A stretch of DNA of 64,000 bases from assembly GCF_039994875.1 (NCBI RefSeq), contig NZ_CP121196.1, positions 5,456,001 through 5,520,000 of the forward strand, given 5' to 3'. Under the pieces are notes generated by a model. It saw nothing but the letters and a program-made list of their open reading frames with translations. It was not told the origin of the DNA and made no database searches. Shown one piece after another: positions 23,697 to 31,665 of this stretch. The stretch comes from Telmatobacter sp. DSM 110680 (lineage in GTDB: Bacteria; Acidobacteriota; Terriglobia; Terriglobales; Acidobacteriaceae). Every line of letters begins with the position of its first letter. Position 1 is the first letter of the stretch. A program made the position numbers and the translations under genes.

Positions 23697-25331
23697 ATGC
23701 TTGTTGAGCAACTCTCCCCCGATCAGCCAGCCTGCGATTTCTGTATTGTGGGCTCCGGCCCGGTCGGCATGGCCCTCGCCCTGGAACTCGACGAGTTGGG
23801 CCAAGAGATTCTGCTCCTCGAGTCGGGCGGCAGCGATCTCGACTCCAAGATCGCCGATGCCTCTCGGGCCCAGATCGTCGATCAGCGACGCCACGCCGAC
23901 ATGAGCCTCACCGTCTGCCGCGCCCTCGGCGGAACCTCCTGGACCTGGGGCGGCCGCTGCGTTGCCTATAACGACGCTGACTTTGCTGCTCGCAATTTTG
24001 TTCCGGACGCCGCGTGGCCCATCACCCACGACACCATTCGTCCCTGGTACGCGACCGCCTCAAAGTATCTGCTCTGCGGCAACGACCATTTCAACATTCC
24101 CTACACGCGCGCCTTAACCGGCGGGCTCACCATGGACTCAGTCGAACGCTGGGCCACTACCCCTCGCTTGATCGAGATTCATCGCGACGCGCTCATCCGT
24201 TCCCAGCGCATCAAGATCAGTCTGCGCAGCACCGTCGTCGGTCTCTATGTGAACGAAGACGGCAGTTGGGTTGAAAGCCTCGAAGTTGCCACTCCCGCCG
24301 GCCCGCGCACAGTGAAGGCCCGCAATTTCATCCTGGCCCTCGGCGGCGTCGAAACCAGCCGCTTCCTGCTCTCTATCCAGCAAAAGAATCCGCGCCTGTT
24401 TGGCGGGATCGATGGACCGCTCGGCCGATATTACATGGGCCACCTTTCCGGAAAAATTGCAACCTTGCAGTTGCGCAATCCAGAGTCTGTTTCCGACCTC
24501 GATTTTCATCTCGACGACGGAGCATGGTATCGCCGGCGTCTGATGCTGACGGACGAAACACAGCTGAACAACAAGCTGCTCAACGCCGTTTTCTGGGCTG
24601 ACAATCCGGCTTTCTACGATCCCAGTCATCGCAGTCCCGTCCTCTCAGCCACGTTTCTGGCCATCGCCTTTCCGCCCACCGGTCGCCGTCTCCTCAGCGA
24701 GGCTATTCGTCTTGCCCACACCGGTCCTCGCCCTTACAAAATCGCCGCGCACCTCCGCAACGCCATTCTCGGCGCACCCGGCGGAGCAGTGGATTTGTAT
24801 CGAGTCCTGCGCGATCGTTTTCTCGCCAAGCCGCGCAAGCCCGGCTTTATTGTCCCCAACAAGGGCGGAAGCTATGCCCTGCATTACCACGCTGAGCAGG
24901 CTCCAAATCCGCTAAGCCGCATCACCCTGACAGCAGAGAAAGACGCCTTTGGAATGCCCCGCGCATCCATCGACATGCGCTATTCCTGTCAGGACGTGGA
25001 CAGCGTACTCGAATCGCACCGCCTGCTTGACCAGGCCCTGCGCGCCAATCAAATCGGGCAACTCGTATACTGGAATTCTCCTGAAGAAACCCGCGCATGG
25101 GTCGAAGAAAACGCAGGCGACGGATTTCACCAGATAGGCGGCGTGCGCATGGGAACCGATCCGTCCACCAGCGTCGTGGATCCCGATCTGAACGTGCACG
25201 GCCTGTCGAATCTCAGCATTGCCTCGTCGGCCGTCTTCCCCAGTGGTAGTCAGGCGAATTCAACTTTACTTGCCGTGGCTCTGGCCATGCGTCTCGCTCA
25301 CCGCCTTGCAAATTCAACCAGCCGGCCATAA
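23697..25331 (+). CDS. GMC-family FAD-dependent oxidoreductase
   Basis: With the ATG at 23697 the product has 544 residues. The FAD-binding motif is CDFCIVGSGPVGMALALELDELGQEILLLESGG. GGTSWTWGGRCV, LALGGVETSRFLL and the C-terminal GMC signature FHQIGGVRMGTDP with SSAVFPSGSQANSTLLAVALAMRLA follow. The catalytic His of GMC enzymes is plausibly in FHQIGG. The frame extends to 23592, but those residues do not fit the family. There is no signal peptide. The gene ends three bases before the aldo/keto reductase, so the pair is cotranscribed. Substrate is probably a sugar or alcohol, unspecified. Confidence 0.88.
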   Translation: MLVEQLSPDQPACDFCIVGSGPVGMALALELDELGQEILLLESGGSDLDSKIADASRAQIVDQRRHADMSLTVCRALGGTSWTWGGRCVAYNDADFAARNFVPDAAWPITHDTIRPWYATASKYLLCGNDHFNIPYTRALTGGLTMDSVERWATTPRLIEIHRDALIRSQRIKISLRSTVVGLYVNEDGSWVESLEVATPAGPRTVKARNFILALGGVETSRFLLSIQQKNPRLFGGIDGPLGRYYMGHLSGKIATLQLRNPESVSDLDFHLDDGAWYRRRLMLTDETQLNNKLLNAVFWADNPAFYDPSHRSPVLSATFLAIAFPPTGRRLLSEAIRLAHTGPRPYKIAAHLRNAILGAPGGAVDLYRVLRDRFLAKPRKPGFIVPNKGGSYALHYHAEQAPNPLSRITLTAEKDAFGMPRASIDMRYSCQDVDSVLESHRLLDQALRANQIGQLVYWNSPEETRAWVEENAGDGFHQIGGVRMGTDPSTSVVDPDLNVHGLSNLSIASSAVFPSGSQANSTLLAVALAMRLAHRLANSTSRP

Positions 25332-25334
25332 ACA

Positions 25335-26339
25335 ATGCGCACAAGTGATATCAACATCTCCGGCCAGTCGACACCTTTGAAGAACGTGTCGGTCATCGGC
25401 CTTGGTTGCGCCGCCATGCTCGGACGGGCCGGACGTCGCGAATCACTTGCCGCTCTGGGCGCCGCCTACGACGCCGGCATCACCTTCTACGACACCGCGC
25501 GTTCCTATGGCTACGGTGCTTGCGAGGGTCTGCTCGGCGAATTCTTCAGCACGGGTCGCCGCAGTTCCGTTGTTCTTTGCACAAAATTCGGCATTCTTCC
25601 CGGAAATCCCGGCGGCTGGAAGCAAAGAGTGAAGCCTCTAGCGCGTGCTGTGCTCGGCATCGTCCCACAGCTTCGCGGAATGGTGAGAAAGCATGCAGCC
25701 GATCAGTTCGTGCCCGGCCAGTTTTCTGTTGCCACGCTTCGATCGAGTTTTGAAACCAGCCTTCGCGAGTTGAAGACCGACTACGTCGATATCCTTCTCA
25801 TGCATGGTCCGCCCGCAGGCGCCCTCCAGGACGAAGATATCCTTGAAGAACTTCGCCGCCTCGTCGACACCGGCAAAGTGCGCCTCGCCGGAGTATCCGG
25901 GGAAGGTGATGTCATTCGCACTGTGTTCGGGCAGCACTCACCGGTTCTGCAAGCAGCCCAATTTCCGATGAATCCTTTCTCGATGCACCTCGCATCCCAA
26001 ACCCTCGACGCTGCGAAGTCGCTGATGCTCATCGCCAACCACCCTTTCGGCGGTGCCGAAGGAATCGCCAACTGTCGCACCCTGATCGACCGTCTCCGCC
26101 AGGATCCAGCCGTCCCGCAACCCCTGCGCGAGAAACTCGACGCGCGTGACCAAGGGCTGCTCCCCGAATTTGTCCTGAACAGCATCATTCGCGACACTGG
26201 CATCTCGGTCGTAATTCCGTCGATGATGAAACCCGCGCATCTCCACAGCAACATGCGCGCTATCGATCAGTGCCGTTTCTCGCCCTCGGAACTCCAGTTC
26301 ATTCGCCACTCGCTTGCAGCAAATTCGCAAGGCCACTAG
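25335..26339 (+). CDS. Aldo/keto reductase
   Basis: The 334-residue protein has the AKR TIM-barrel signatures: GLGCAAMLGR, an early YDAGITFYDTARSYGYGACEGLLGEFF with catalytic Asp and Tyr, FGILPGNPGG, and VDILLMHGPPAG holding the active-site His. The Lys of the tetrad is expected in LCTKFG. The start ATG is three bases after the GMC stop and has no strong ribosome box, which suggests coupled translation. A Gfo/Idh/MocA gene follows 30 bases later. The series suggests stepwise oxidation-reduction of a carbohydrate. Confidence 0.9.
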   Translation: MRTSDINISGQSTPLKNVSVIGLGCAAMLGRAGRRESLAALGAAYDAGITFYDTARSYGYGACEGLLGEFFSTGRRSSVVLCTKFGILPGNPGGWKQRVKPLARAVLGIVPQLRGMVRKHAADQFVPGQFSVATLRSSFETSLRELKTDYVDILLMHGPPAGALQDEDILEELRRLVDTGKVRLAGVSGEGDVIRTVFGQHSPVLQAAQFPMNPFSMHLASQTLDAAKSLMLIANHPFGGAEGIANCRTLIDRLRQDPAVPQPLREKLDARDQGLLPEFVLNSIIRDTGISVVIPSMMKPAHLHSNMRAIDQCRFSPSELQFIRHSLAANSQGH

Positions 26340-26368
26340 ACGCGCTGGCGAGGCCGCGCTGCTTTATC

Positions 26369-27388
26369 ATGGCTTCCATGTCGAAGAAGCTGCGCTGGGG
26401 TGTTCTAAGCACTGCCAGCATCGGAATCAGAAAAGTCCTGCCGGCCATGCAACACGCCCAGTACACCACTGTGGACGCCATCGCCTCGCGTGATCTTTCC
26501 AAAGCGCAGGCCGCAGCCGCCAAGCTCGGTATCCCCAAAGCCTATGGATCCTACGAAGAGTTGCTCGCCGATCCCGACATCGACGCCATCTACAATCCCC
26601 TGCCCAACCAGATGCACGTGCCTTGGACCATCAAATCTGCCGAAGCCGGCAAGCACGTTCTCTGTGAAAAACCCATCAGCCTCACGGTTGCCGAAGCCAA
26701 AACACTGCTGGCTATCCGTGCTCGCACCGGTGTCAAAATCGGCGAAGCCTTCATGATTCGCAGTTATACGCAATGGCTGCGCGTTGCCAAACTCTTGCGC
26801 GAAGGGCGCATCGGCCAATTGCGTTCAGTCGCAGGATTTTTCAGCTACTTCAACGACGATCCCGCCAACATCCGCAATCACATCGAGTCCGGCGGCGGCG
26901 CGCTGCTCGACATCGGCTGCTATTGCATCCAGGCTGCGCGTTATGGATTCGGCGCGGAACCTCGCCGCGTCATCGGCCTGATCGACCGCGACCCAAACTT
27001 CAAAACTGACCGTCTCACCTCAGCGATGCTCGACTTTGAAGCAGGCCACGCCATCTTCACCTGCAGCACGCAGTTGGTTCCCTATCAGAAGGTCTTGTTC
27101 TTCGGCGCCACCGGTCGCATCGAGATGCAAATCCCATTCAACGCACCCATAGACCGCCCCACCCGCATCCTCATCGACGAAACCGGTGAATTGTTCGGCA
27201 GCGGCATCAAGGTTGAAGAATTCCCAACTGCCGACCAGTACACCATGCAGGGGAATGCCTTCTCCCGCGCCGTCCTTGAAGGCGGCGAAGTTCCAGTACC
27301 CCTGGAAGAAGCCATCGCCAATATGGCCGTCATCGAAGCCATCTTTAAATCTACCGAAACACTGCAGTGGGAGAAACCGGCAAACTAG
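26369..27388 (+). CDS. Gfo/Idh/MocA-family oxidoreductase
   Basis: The ATG at 26369 gives 339 residues; an ATG three codons later is equally possible. The NAD(P)-binding N-domain reads LRWGVLSTASIGIRKVLPAMQ, with ASRDLSKAQAAAAKLGIPKAYGSYEELL and the family motif VLCEKPISLTVAEAKTLL, whose Lys of EKP is the conserved catalytic lysine. The C-domain contains GGGALLDIGCYCIQAARYGFG, with the expected Asp and Tyr/His region. Such enzymes act on sugars, inositols or biliverdin-like substrates. It completes the GMC-AKR series and is followed by a bidirectional terminator. Confidence 0.9.
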   Translation: MASMSKKLRWGVLSTASIGIRKVLPAMQHAQYTTVDAIASRDLSKAQAAAAKLGIPKAYGSYEELLADPDIDAIYNPLPNQMHVPWTIKSAEAGKHVLCEKPISLTVAEAKTLLAIRARTGVKIGEAFMIRSYTQWLRVAKLLREGRIGQLRSVAGFFSYFNDDPANIRNHIESGGGALLDIGCYCIQAARYGFGAEPRRVIGLIDRDPNFKTDRLTSAMLDFEAGHAIFTCSTQLVPYQKVLFFGATGRIEMQIPFNAPIDRPTRILIDETGELFGSGIKVEEFPTADQYTMQGNAFSRAVLEGGEVPVPLEEAIANMAVIEAIFKSTETLQWEKPAN

Positions 27389-27417
27389 CTGGCGAGTTTG
27401 CCACGCTTCCGCCAATG

Positions 27418-27443
27418 AAAAGGCCCCTCATCGGGGCCTTTTT
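27418..27443. terminator. Bidirectional rho-independent terminator
   Basis: AAAAGGCCCC (27418-27427) and GGGGCCTTTT (27433-27442) form a perfect 10-bp stem around TCATC. A-run and T-run on either side serve both the Gfo/Idh gene (plus) and the convergent peptidase gene (minus). Confidence 0.92.
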
Positions 27444-27466
27444 AGTTGTCTGTCTCTATCTCAACA

Positions 27467-28477
27467 TCAGAAATAGGCTAGCCACTGAAACCACATTGAG
27501 TCCGCATCCTGTTCAAAGGATTTCGACAATTGCGTTGTGCCTTGCACCATTACGATGTTTTCGTTCGCCTCGGCTGTGTAGTCGATGGCGTGGGAAGAAC
27601 CGGAACGGTACGCCCAGGCATCATCCATGTACGCGTACGCATAATTCGGCAACGGATTGGTGAATGAACCGTTCACTTCGGTTCGTTCAACAATCCACTC
27701 AGCGGACAATCCGGAGAAGGTGGTTTTTGGGGGAATGGCGATCGTTGCCGATACAGCCTTCTTTGTGTTGTAGTTCGCCAGGTAGTAGACGCCCACGATT
27801 TTCCCGCTCTGTACCGCGACCGCCGAATATGCGTAGATAACATCGCCCGGCGCGACGGTAAGATTTTTGACGATAACTTCTGCTTCGGGAATAAATTCGA
27901 TCCATGCGTAATAGGTCGCCTTTCCTCCTGTGAATTGCTGCTCCGTTCCATCCTGAATCAAGTCGTTGCACTTGCAGTTGCCGTCAATGCCTACCCATTC
28001 CGACATGAAGCCATTCGTGGTCGAAGTAGAGCTGCCCACATTGGGAACAACCCACAATCCAACCACCTCGTCGAACACCGGGCTGCCGCCGATGAGGGAC
28101 CATCCGCTCCAATTGCCTGAGCTACTATGCGTCGTATTCTCAACTACGGTGGACTGTCCTACACGCTGATTTGGACGGTGGTATCGACCGGTATTGACGA
28201 CAAGTTCCGGAGTGATACGGGTGACCGACACAGCCTGCAACCAACGGCCATACGCTTTTGTATCGCTGATATCCGGTCGCTTGGGAAAACCAAACTGCTG
28301 GAGTTCTGTGTCGGAAGCGGCCGCTGGATCAAATCCCTCAGGGACGCTGTTGTAAGTCGTGATGTTGGGGACTCCCGGCAATGCAACCGCCGTGGAATAC
28401 TGTTGAGCGTCAGCGGCGAGGCAGCCGATTGCGAGCACGGCCGCCATTGCGAGTGAATGTGGAATTGATTTGGTCAT
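27467..28477 (-). CDS. G1-family (eqolisin-like) glutamic endopeptidase, secreted
   Basis: The ATG at 28477 follows GGGAGAGGTC and gives 336 residues. A signal peptide (MAAVLAIGCLAADAQQ) is followed by a propeptide-like region. The beta-sandwich catalytic domain shows NWSGWSLIGGSPVFDEVVGLWVVPNV, SEWVGIDG, the catalytic Gln in NDLIQDGTEQ and the catalytic Glu in LSAEWIVER. These correspond to Q53 and E136 of scytalidoglutamic peptidase. Eqolisins act at acid pH and were first found in fungi; acidobacterial copies are known. The enzyme should digest protein outside the cell in acid soils. A structured leader lies before it. Confidence 0.88.
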   Translation of the reverse strand: MTKSIPHSLAMAAVLAIGCLAADAQQYSTAVALPGVPNITTYNSVPEGFDPAAASDTELQQFGFPKRPDISDTKAYGRWLQAVSVTRITPELVVNTGRYHRPNQRVGQSTVVENTTHSSSGNWSGWSLIGGSPVFDEVVGLWVVPNVGSSTSTTNGFMSEWVGIDGNCKCNDLIQDGTEQQFTGGKATYYAWIEFIPEAEVIVKNLTVAPGDVIYAYSAVAVQSGKIVGVYYLANYNTKKAVSATIAIPPKTTFSGLSAEWIVERTEVNGSFTNPLPNYAYAYMDDAWAYRSGSSHAIDYTAEANENIVMVQGTTQLSKSFEQDADSMWFQWLAYF

Positions 28478-28485
28478 GACCTCTC

Positions 28486-28533
28486 CCGGCTGCGGTAGCA
28501 GCCGCAGTTGTGCCGGTTGGCAAAAACTTGCCA
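28486..28533 (-). promoter_or_regulatory. Structured 5' leader of the G1 peptidase gene
   Basis: Within 56 bases of the start codon the minus-strand RNA can form TGGCAA-N4-TTGCCA (28518-28533) and a longer stem in which CTGCGG/CCGCAG (28490-28507) is enclosed by CCGG/CCGG (28486-28516). The second stem ends next to the ribosome binding site GGGAGAGG. It matches no riboswitch consensus that I know. Confidence 0.4.
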
Positions 28534-29093
28534 TAGATCGAGCCTCTGGTTACGCGGGGGAGGTCTAGTGCTCGACCACTCTTGTCGGCTGTTTGGGGAA
28601 CTTGCGAAATAAGTAATCACAGAAGTATTCCGCAATTACTTAGAGCAGTTAATTCTTACACTCCCTTCAATCTGAGCTTGCATCGTAAGGCCCATTGATA
28701 GCCTCGAGTTTCACCCGCGGCATTGCCGTGGGTGTACTCAAGAACTCGGGCATCCGTAGCAGGAAATCACTACCTCAATCGGCAATTAATTTCACTGCTC
28801 CCAGGCAACAAGCAAAAGCTTCTTTCGACTTACAGAGAGAAGGGGAATGAGATTCAAGGTGGACGACTTTGCCTCTTTGATTCATCCATCCGTTTACAGG
28901 TTGTAAATGTTCCTTCGAGAAAATTTCGAACACATTAGTTCTTACAAAAATTTGCTCAGCCAATTGCATTGCTTTGCCGGGTAAATCGTCGCACGCACCA
29001 ATTCAGCGTGCCATTTTGCAATTTATTGGTGTGCTGGATCACATGTCGAGCGAGCAGAAGCCGGTTACACTTTGGAAATTGTGAGCCTCTACA
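28534..29093. other. 560-base intergenic region without a gene
   Basis: This AT-richer stretch separates the divergent peptidase and acyl-CoA synthetase genes. It contains one isolated hairpin (28706-28739, listed separately). Short frames within it have no ribosome sites or recognisable products. Promoters for both neighbours must lie here, but I cannot point to them. Confidence 0.5.
28706..28739. repeat. Isolated REP-like hairpin
   Basis: CACCCGCGGC (28712-28721) pairs with GCCGTGGGTG (28725-28734) around ATT, with one G-T pair. Outside, GAGT (28706-28709) pairs with ACTC (28736-28739). No T-tract follows and it is far from any stop codon, so a terminator is unlikely. Confidence 0.45.
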
Positions 29094-30731
29094 ATGCCTG
29101 TCGATGAAGAGTTAGCTACCCTGAGCTACAGCCATGGGGAAGACCGCCCCCTCCTCAACCTGACTATCGGCGATCTCCTCCATCGCACTTCGAGCCGCTA
29201 TCCCAATCGTCTAGCTTTAGCCTCGCGTCATCAATCCCGCCGCATGACCTGGGCTCAACTCAGCGACGCCGCAGATCGCGTCGCTCGCGGTTTATGGTCG
29301 CTTGGAATTCGTCGTGGCGATCGTGTCGGACTCTGGTCGACCAACTGCATCGAGTGGGTTATGCTGCACATGGGCTGTGCCTGCGCAGGCGTCGCGCTGG
29401 TCAACGTGAACCCCGCCTATCGCTCTCACGAGTTGCAATACACGTTGACGCGGTCACGCATGAAAGCAATTTTTCTCTGGCATCAGGATAAGCGCGCCGA
29501 CTATCAGGAAATACTCGAACGCGCCTGCCACGGATTGAGACTTGATTTACAGCACACCATCTACTTCGACTCGCCCGCATGGCCCGCGCTCCTCGATGCC
29601 CCCGGCCAACTGCCCGATCGCGTTGCTGTCGAAGACGTCGCCAACATCCAGTACACCAGCGGCACAACCGGCCTGCCCAAAGGCGTGATGCTCACGCACC
29701 ACAACGTAGTGAACAACGGACAATTCCTCGCCCACGGGTTCCACTACTCCGAACTTGATAGCATCGTTGTGCCGGTTCCGCTCTTCCATTGTTACGGCTG
29801 CGTCATAGGGACCATGAGTGCCCTCAACTCCGGCGCCGCACTCATCCTGCCCAACTGGACTTTCGATGCCCGCGCCACCCTGCAAGCCGTGCACGACGAA
29901 CGGGCCACCTCGGTCTACGGCGTACCCGCCATGTACGTCGCAGAGTTCGGCCTGCCCGATTTCTCCACCTTCGACTTCACCAGCCTGCGCACCGGCATGA
30001 TGAGCGGTGCACCCTGTCCTGTAGAGCTCATGAAGCGGGTGCTCAATGAGATGCACATAGGCGAGCTCGTTATCGCCTACGGTCAAACTGAAACCTCACC
30101 CGTTGTCACCATGAGCGACGCCAGCGATTCGCTGGAAATTCGCGTCAACACCGTGGGCCGAGCCATGCCACAAACTGAAATCCAGGTAATATCCACCACT
30201 GACGGAGCGCGTTTGCCCATCGGAATGCAGGGCGAACTCTGCGTGCGCGGATACGCGGTGATGAAGGGCTACGACGGCGACCCTGTTGGAACCGCCGATG
30301 TGGTCAAGCCTGACGGCTGGCTGCACACGGGGGATCTCGGCGTGATGCGCGCAGATGGCTGCATTCACATCACCGGTCGTTCGCGCGATGTCATCATTCG
30401 CGGCGGAGAAAACATCTACCCCCGCGAAGTTGAAGAATTCCTCTACACCAATCCCAAAGTCGGCGAGGTCCAGGTTGTAGGAATTCCTAATGAGCGTCTC
30501 GGCGAGATCGTGGTCGCATGGGTCCGTCTGCGCCCCGGTGCCGAAGCCACCGAAGGCGAAATCCGTGAGTGGTGCAAATCGCAAATCGCGTATTACAAAA
30601 TCCCCGAGCACGTGCGGTTCGTTGATGAATTCCCGGCTACCCTTTCCGGAAAGATTCAGAAGTACAAGATCCGCGAATTCGAAATCGAAGCGCGCGGTCT
30701 GCAATCTATCGCAACCACCGCAACCGCCTGA
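29094..30731 (+). CDS. AMP-binding acyl-CoA synthetase (fatty-acyl-CoA ligase type)
   Basis: The 545-residue cytoplasmic enzyme has all motifs of the ANL superfamily: the P-loop YTSGTTGLPKG near residue 190, the A5 motif AYGQTETSP, GWLHTGDLGVMRADG, the hinge ITGRSRDVIIRGGENIYP, and the catalytic Lys near the end in LSGKIQKYKIRE. It would form acyl-adenylates and then acyl-CoA from a fatty or aromatic acid with CoA. The substrate-binding segment (PVPLFHCYGCVIGTM) is like that of medium or long-chain fatty-acid ligases. No neighbours from beta-oxidation are present. Confidence 0.92.
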   Translation: MPVDEELATLSYSHGEDRPLLNLTIGDLLHRTSSRYPNRLALASRHQSRRMTWAQLSDAADRVARGLWSLGIRRGDRVGLWSTNCIEWVMLHMGCACAGVALVNVNPAYRSHELQYTLTRSRMKAIFLWHQDKRADYQEILERACHGLRLDLQHTIYFDSPAWPALLDAPGQLPDRVAVEDVANIQYTSGTTGLPKGVMLTHHNVVNNGQFLAHGFHYSELDSIVVPVPLFHCYGCVIGTMSALNSGAALILPNWTFDARATLQAVHDERATSVYGVPAMYVAEFGLPDFSTFDFTSLRTGMMSGAPCPVELMKRVLNEMHIGELVIAYGQTETSPVVTMSDASDSLEIRVNTVGRAMPQTEIQVISTTDGARLPIGMQGELCVRGYAVMKGYDGDPVGTADVVKPDGWLHTGDLGVMRADGCIHITGRSRDVIIRGGENIYPREVEEFLYTNPKVGEVQVVGIPNERLGEIVVAWVRLRPGAEATEGEIREWCKSQIAYYKIPEHVRFVDEFPATLSGKIQKYKIREFEIEARGLQSIATTATA

Positions 30732-30887
30732 TGAATTTTTCGATTCGTTCGATTGCCCGGAAATCGATCCCGGCATCCTAAGACTTCAGCAAGAGGAAAG
30801 ACGCAAGATTTGAGAGCAGTGGGACGGCGCTCATGTGCAGCGCTGTTACGTTTGTACGATCTTGTTCACCAACCCCTGGAGGTAATT

Positions 30888-31655
30888 ATGGCTCAGACAG
30901 ATTTTTCTACCGGCGCCCTTGCCGCTTATTTTGAAAACAGCAGCGATGCCCGCAAGGCGGTCGATGCGCTGCAGAAGGCAGGCTTCTCATCCGCCCACCT
31001 CGGCGTCGCACATCACGGCTCATACACCGGCGAGTCCTCGACATTCGGCAACACAATCGTCTTCGAAACGGAGGACAAGGAGCCCTCGACTTGGGACAAG
31101 ATCAAGTCATGGTTCAGCGGCAGCGAAGCTGAAGCACGAAAGGAAGATGAAGCACCCGGCGATGCTGCAAATCGCAAAGTCATTCCGCCGGCCGCCGAAC
31201 GCCTGGACGAGGGATACGACGAAGGTTACGACGATACCTCCGATCTGCAGGGTTCGTTTACAGCCATGAATATTCCCGATGATCGGGCTCGCTACTTCGC
31301 GCATCGTTTCAGGAGGGGAAAGGATGCTGCCGTCGTCACCGTTCAGGCCGGCGACCGCACGGCTGAAGCACAATCCATCCTGGCGCAACATAACGCTGAC
31401 TTTGGTGAAAGCGCCGTAACCTATGAGTATGCGGCGGAAGACAGGTCCTACCCCGGCGACCACATTCGCGAAGATACCCTCAATGACACACCCCGCAACG
31501 TGCAGTTACTCGGCGTTTTACGCGTGCAGACCGTGCGCGTCATTCCCGCCGACCAGGCACTTGGTAGAAAAGATCCGGGACGTGAACTGCCCGGCGACGT
31601 AGATAGCGAAGGGTTGTCAGACGATGAAGAGACGGGTCGAGAGCGATCCGCGTAG
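30888..31655 (+). CDS. YflT/general-stress-protein-17M-like protein
   Basis: A strong site, CTGGAGG, precedes the ATG at 30888. The protein has 255 residues. Two related alpha/beta modules, FENSSDARKAVDALQKAGFSSAHLGV and IPDDRARYFAHRFRRGKDAAVVTVQAG, match the heat-induction protein YflT / GS17M domain. Between them is a charged linker with EGYDEGYDD, and the C-terminus is acidic and polar. Related soil-bacterial proteins are induced by general stress and have no known activity. An open frame upstream to 30753 lacks a ribosome site and overlaps nothing recognisable. Confidence 0.8.
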   Translation: MAQTDFSTGALAAYFENSSDARKAVDALQKAGFSSAHLGVAHHGSYTGESSTFGNTIVFETEDKEPSTWDKIKSWFSGSEAEARKEDEAPGDAANRKVIPPAAERLDEGYDEGYDDTSDLQGSFTAMNIPDDRARYFAHRFRRGKDAAVVTVQAGDRTAEAQSILAQHNADFGESAVTYEYAAEDRSYPGDHIREDTLNDTPRNVQLLGVLRVQTVRVIPADQALGRKDPGRELPGDVDSEGLSDDEETGRERSA

Positions 31656-31665
31656 CCCCTGAATG

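Noticed and set aside
28486..28580. Possible cyclic-di-GMP (GEMM) riboswitch before the G1 peptidase gene
   Set aside because: The conserved GCAAA / GAAA tetraloop / GGTAGCCGGG elements are not in the required order; only generic hairpins remain.
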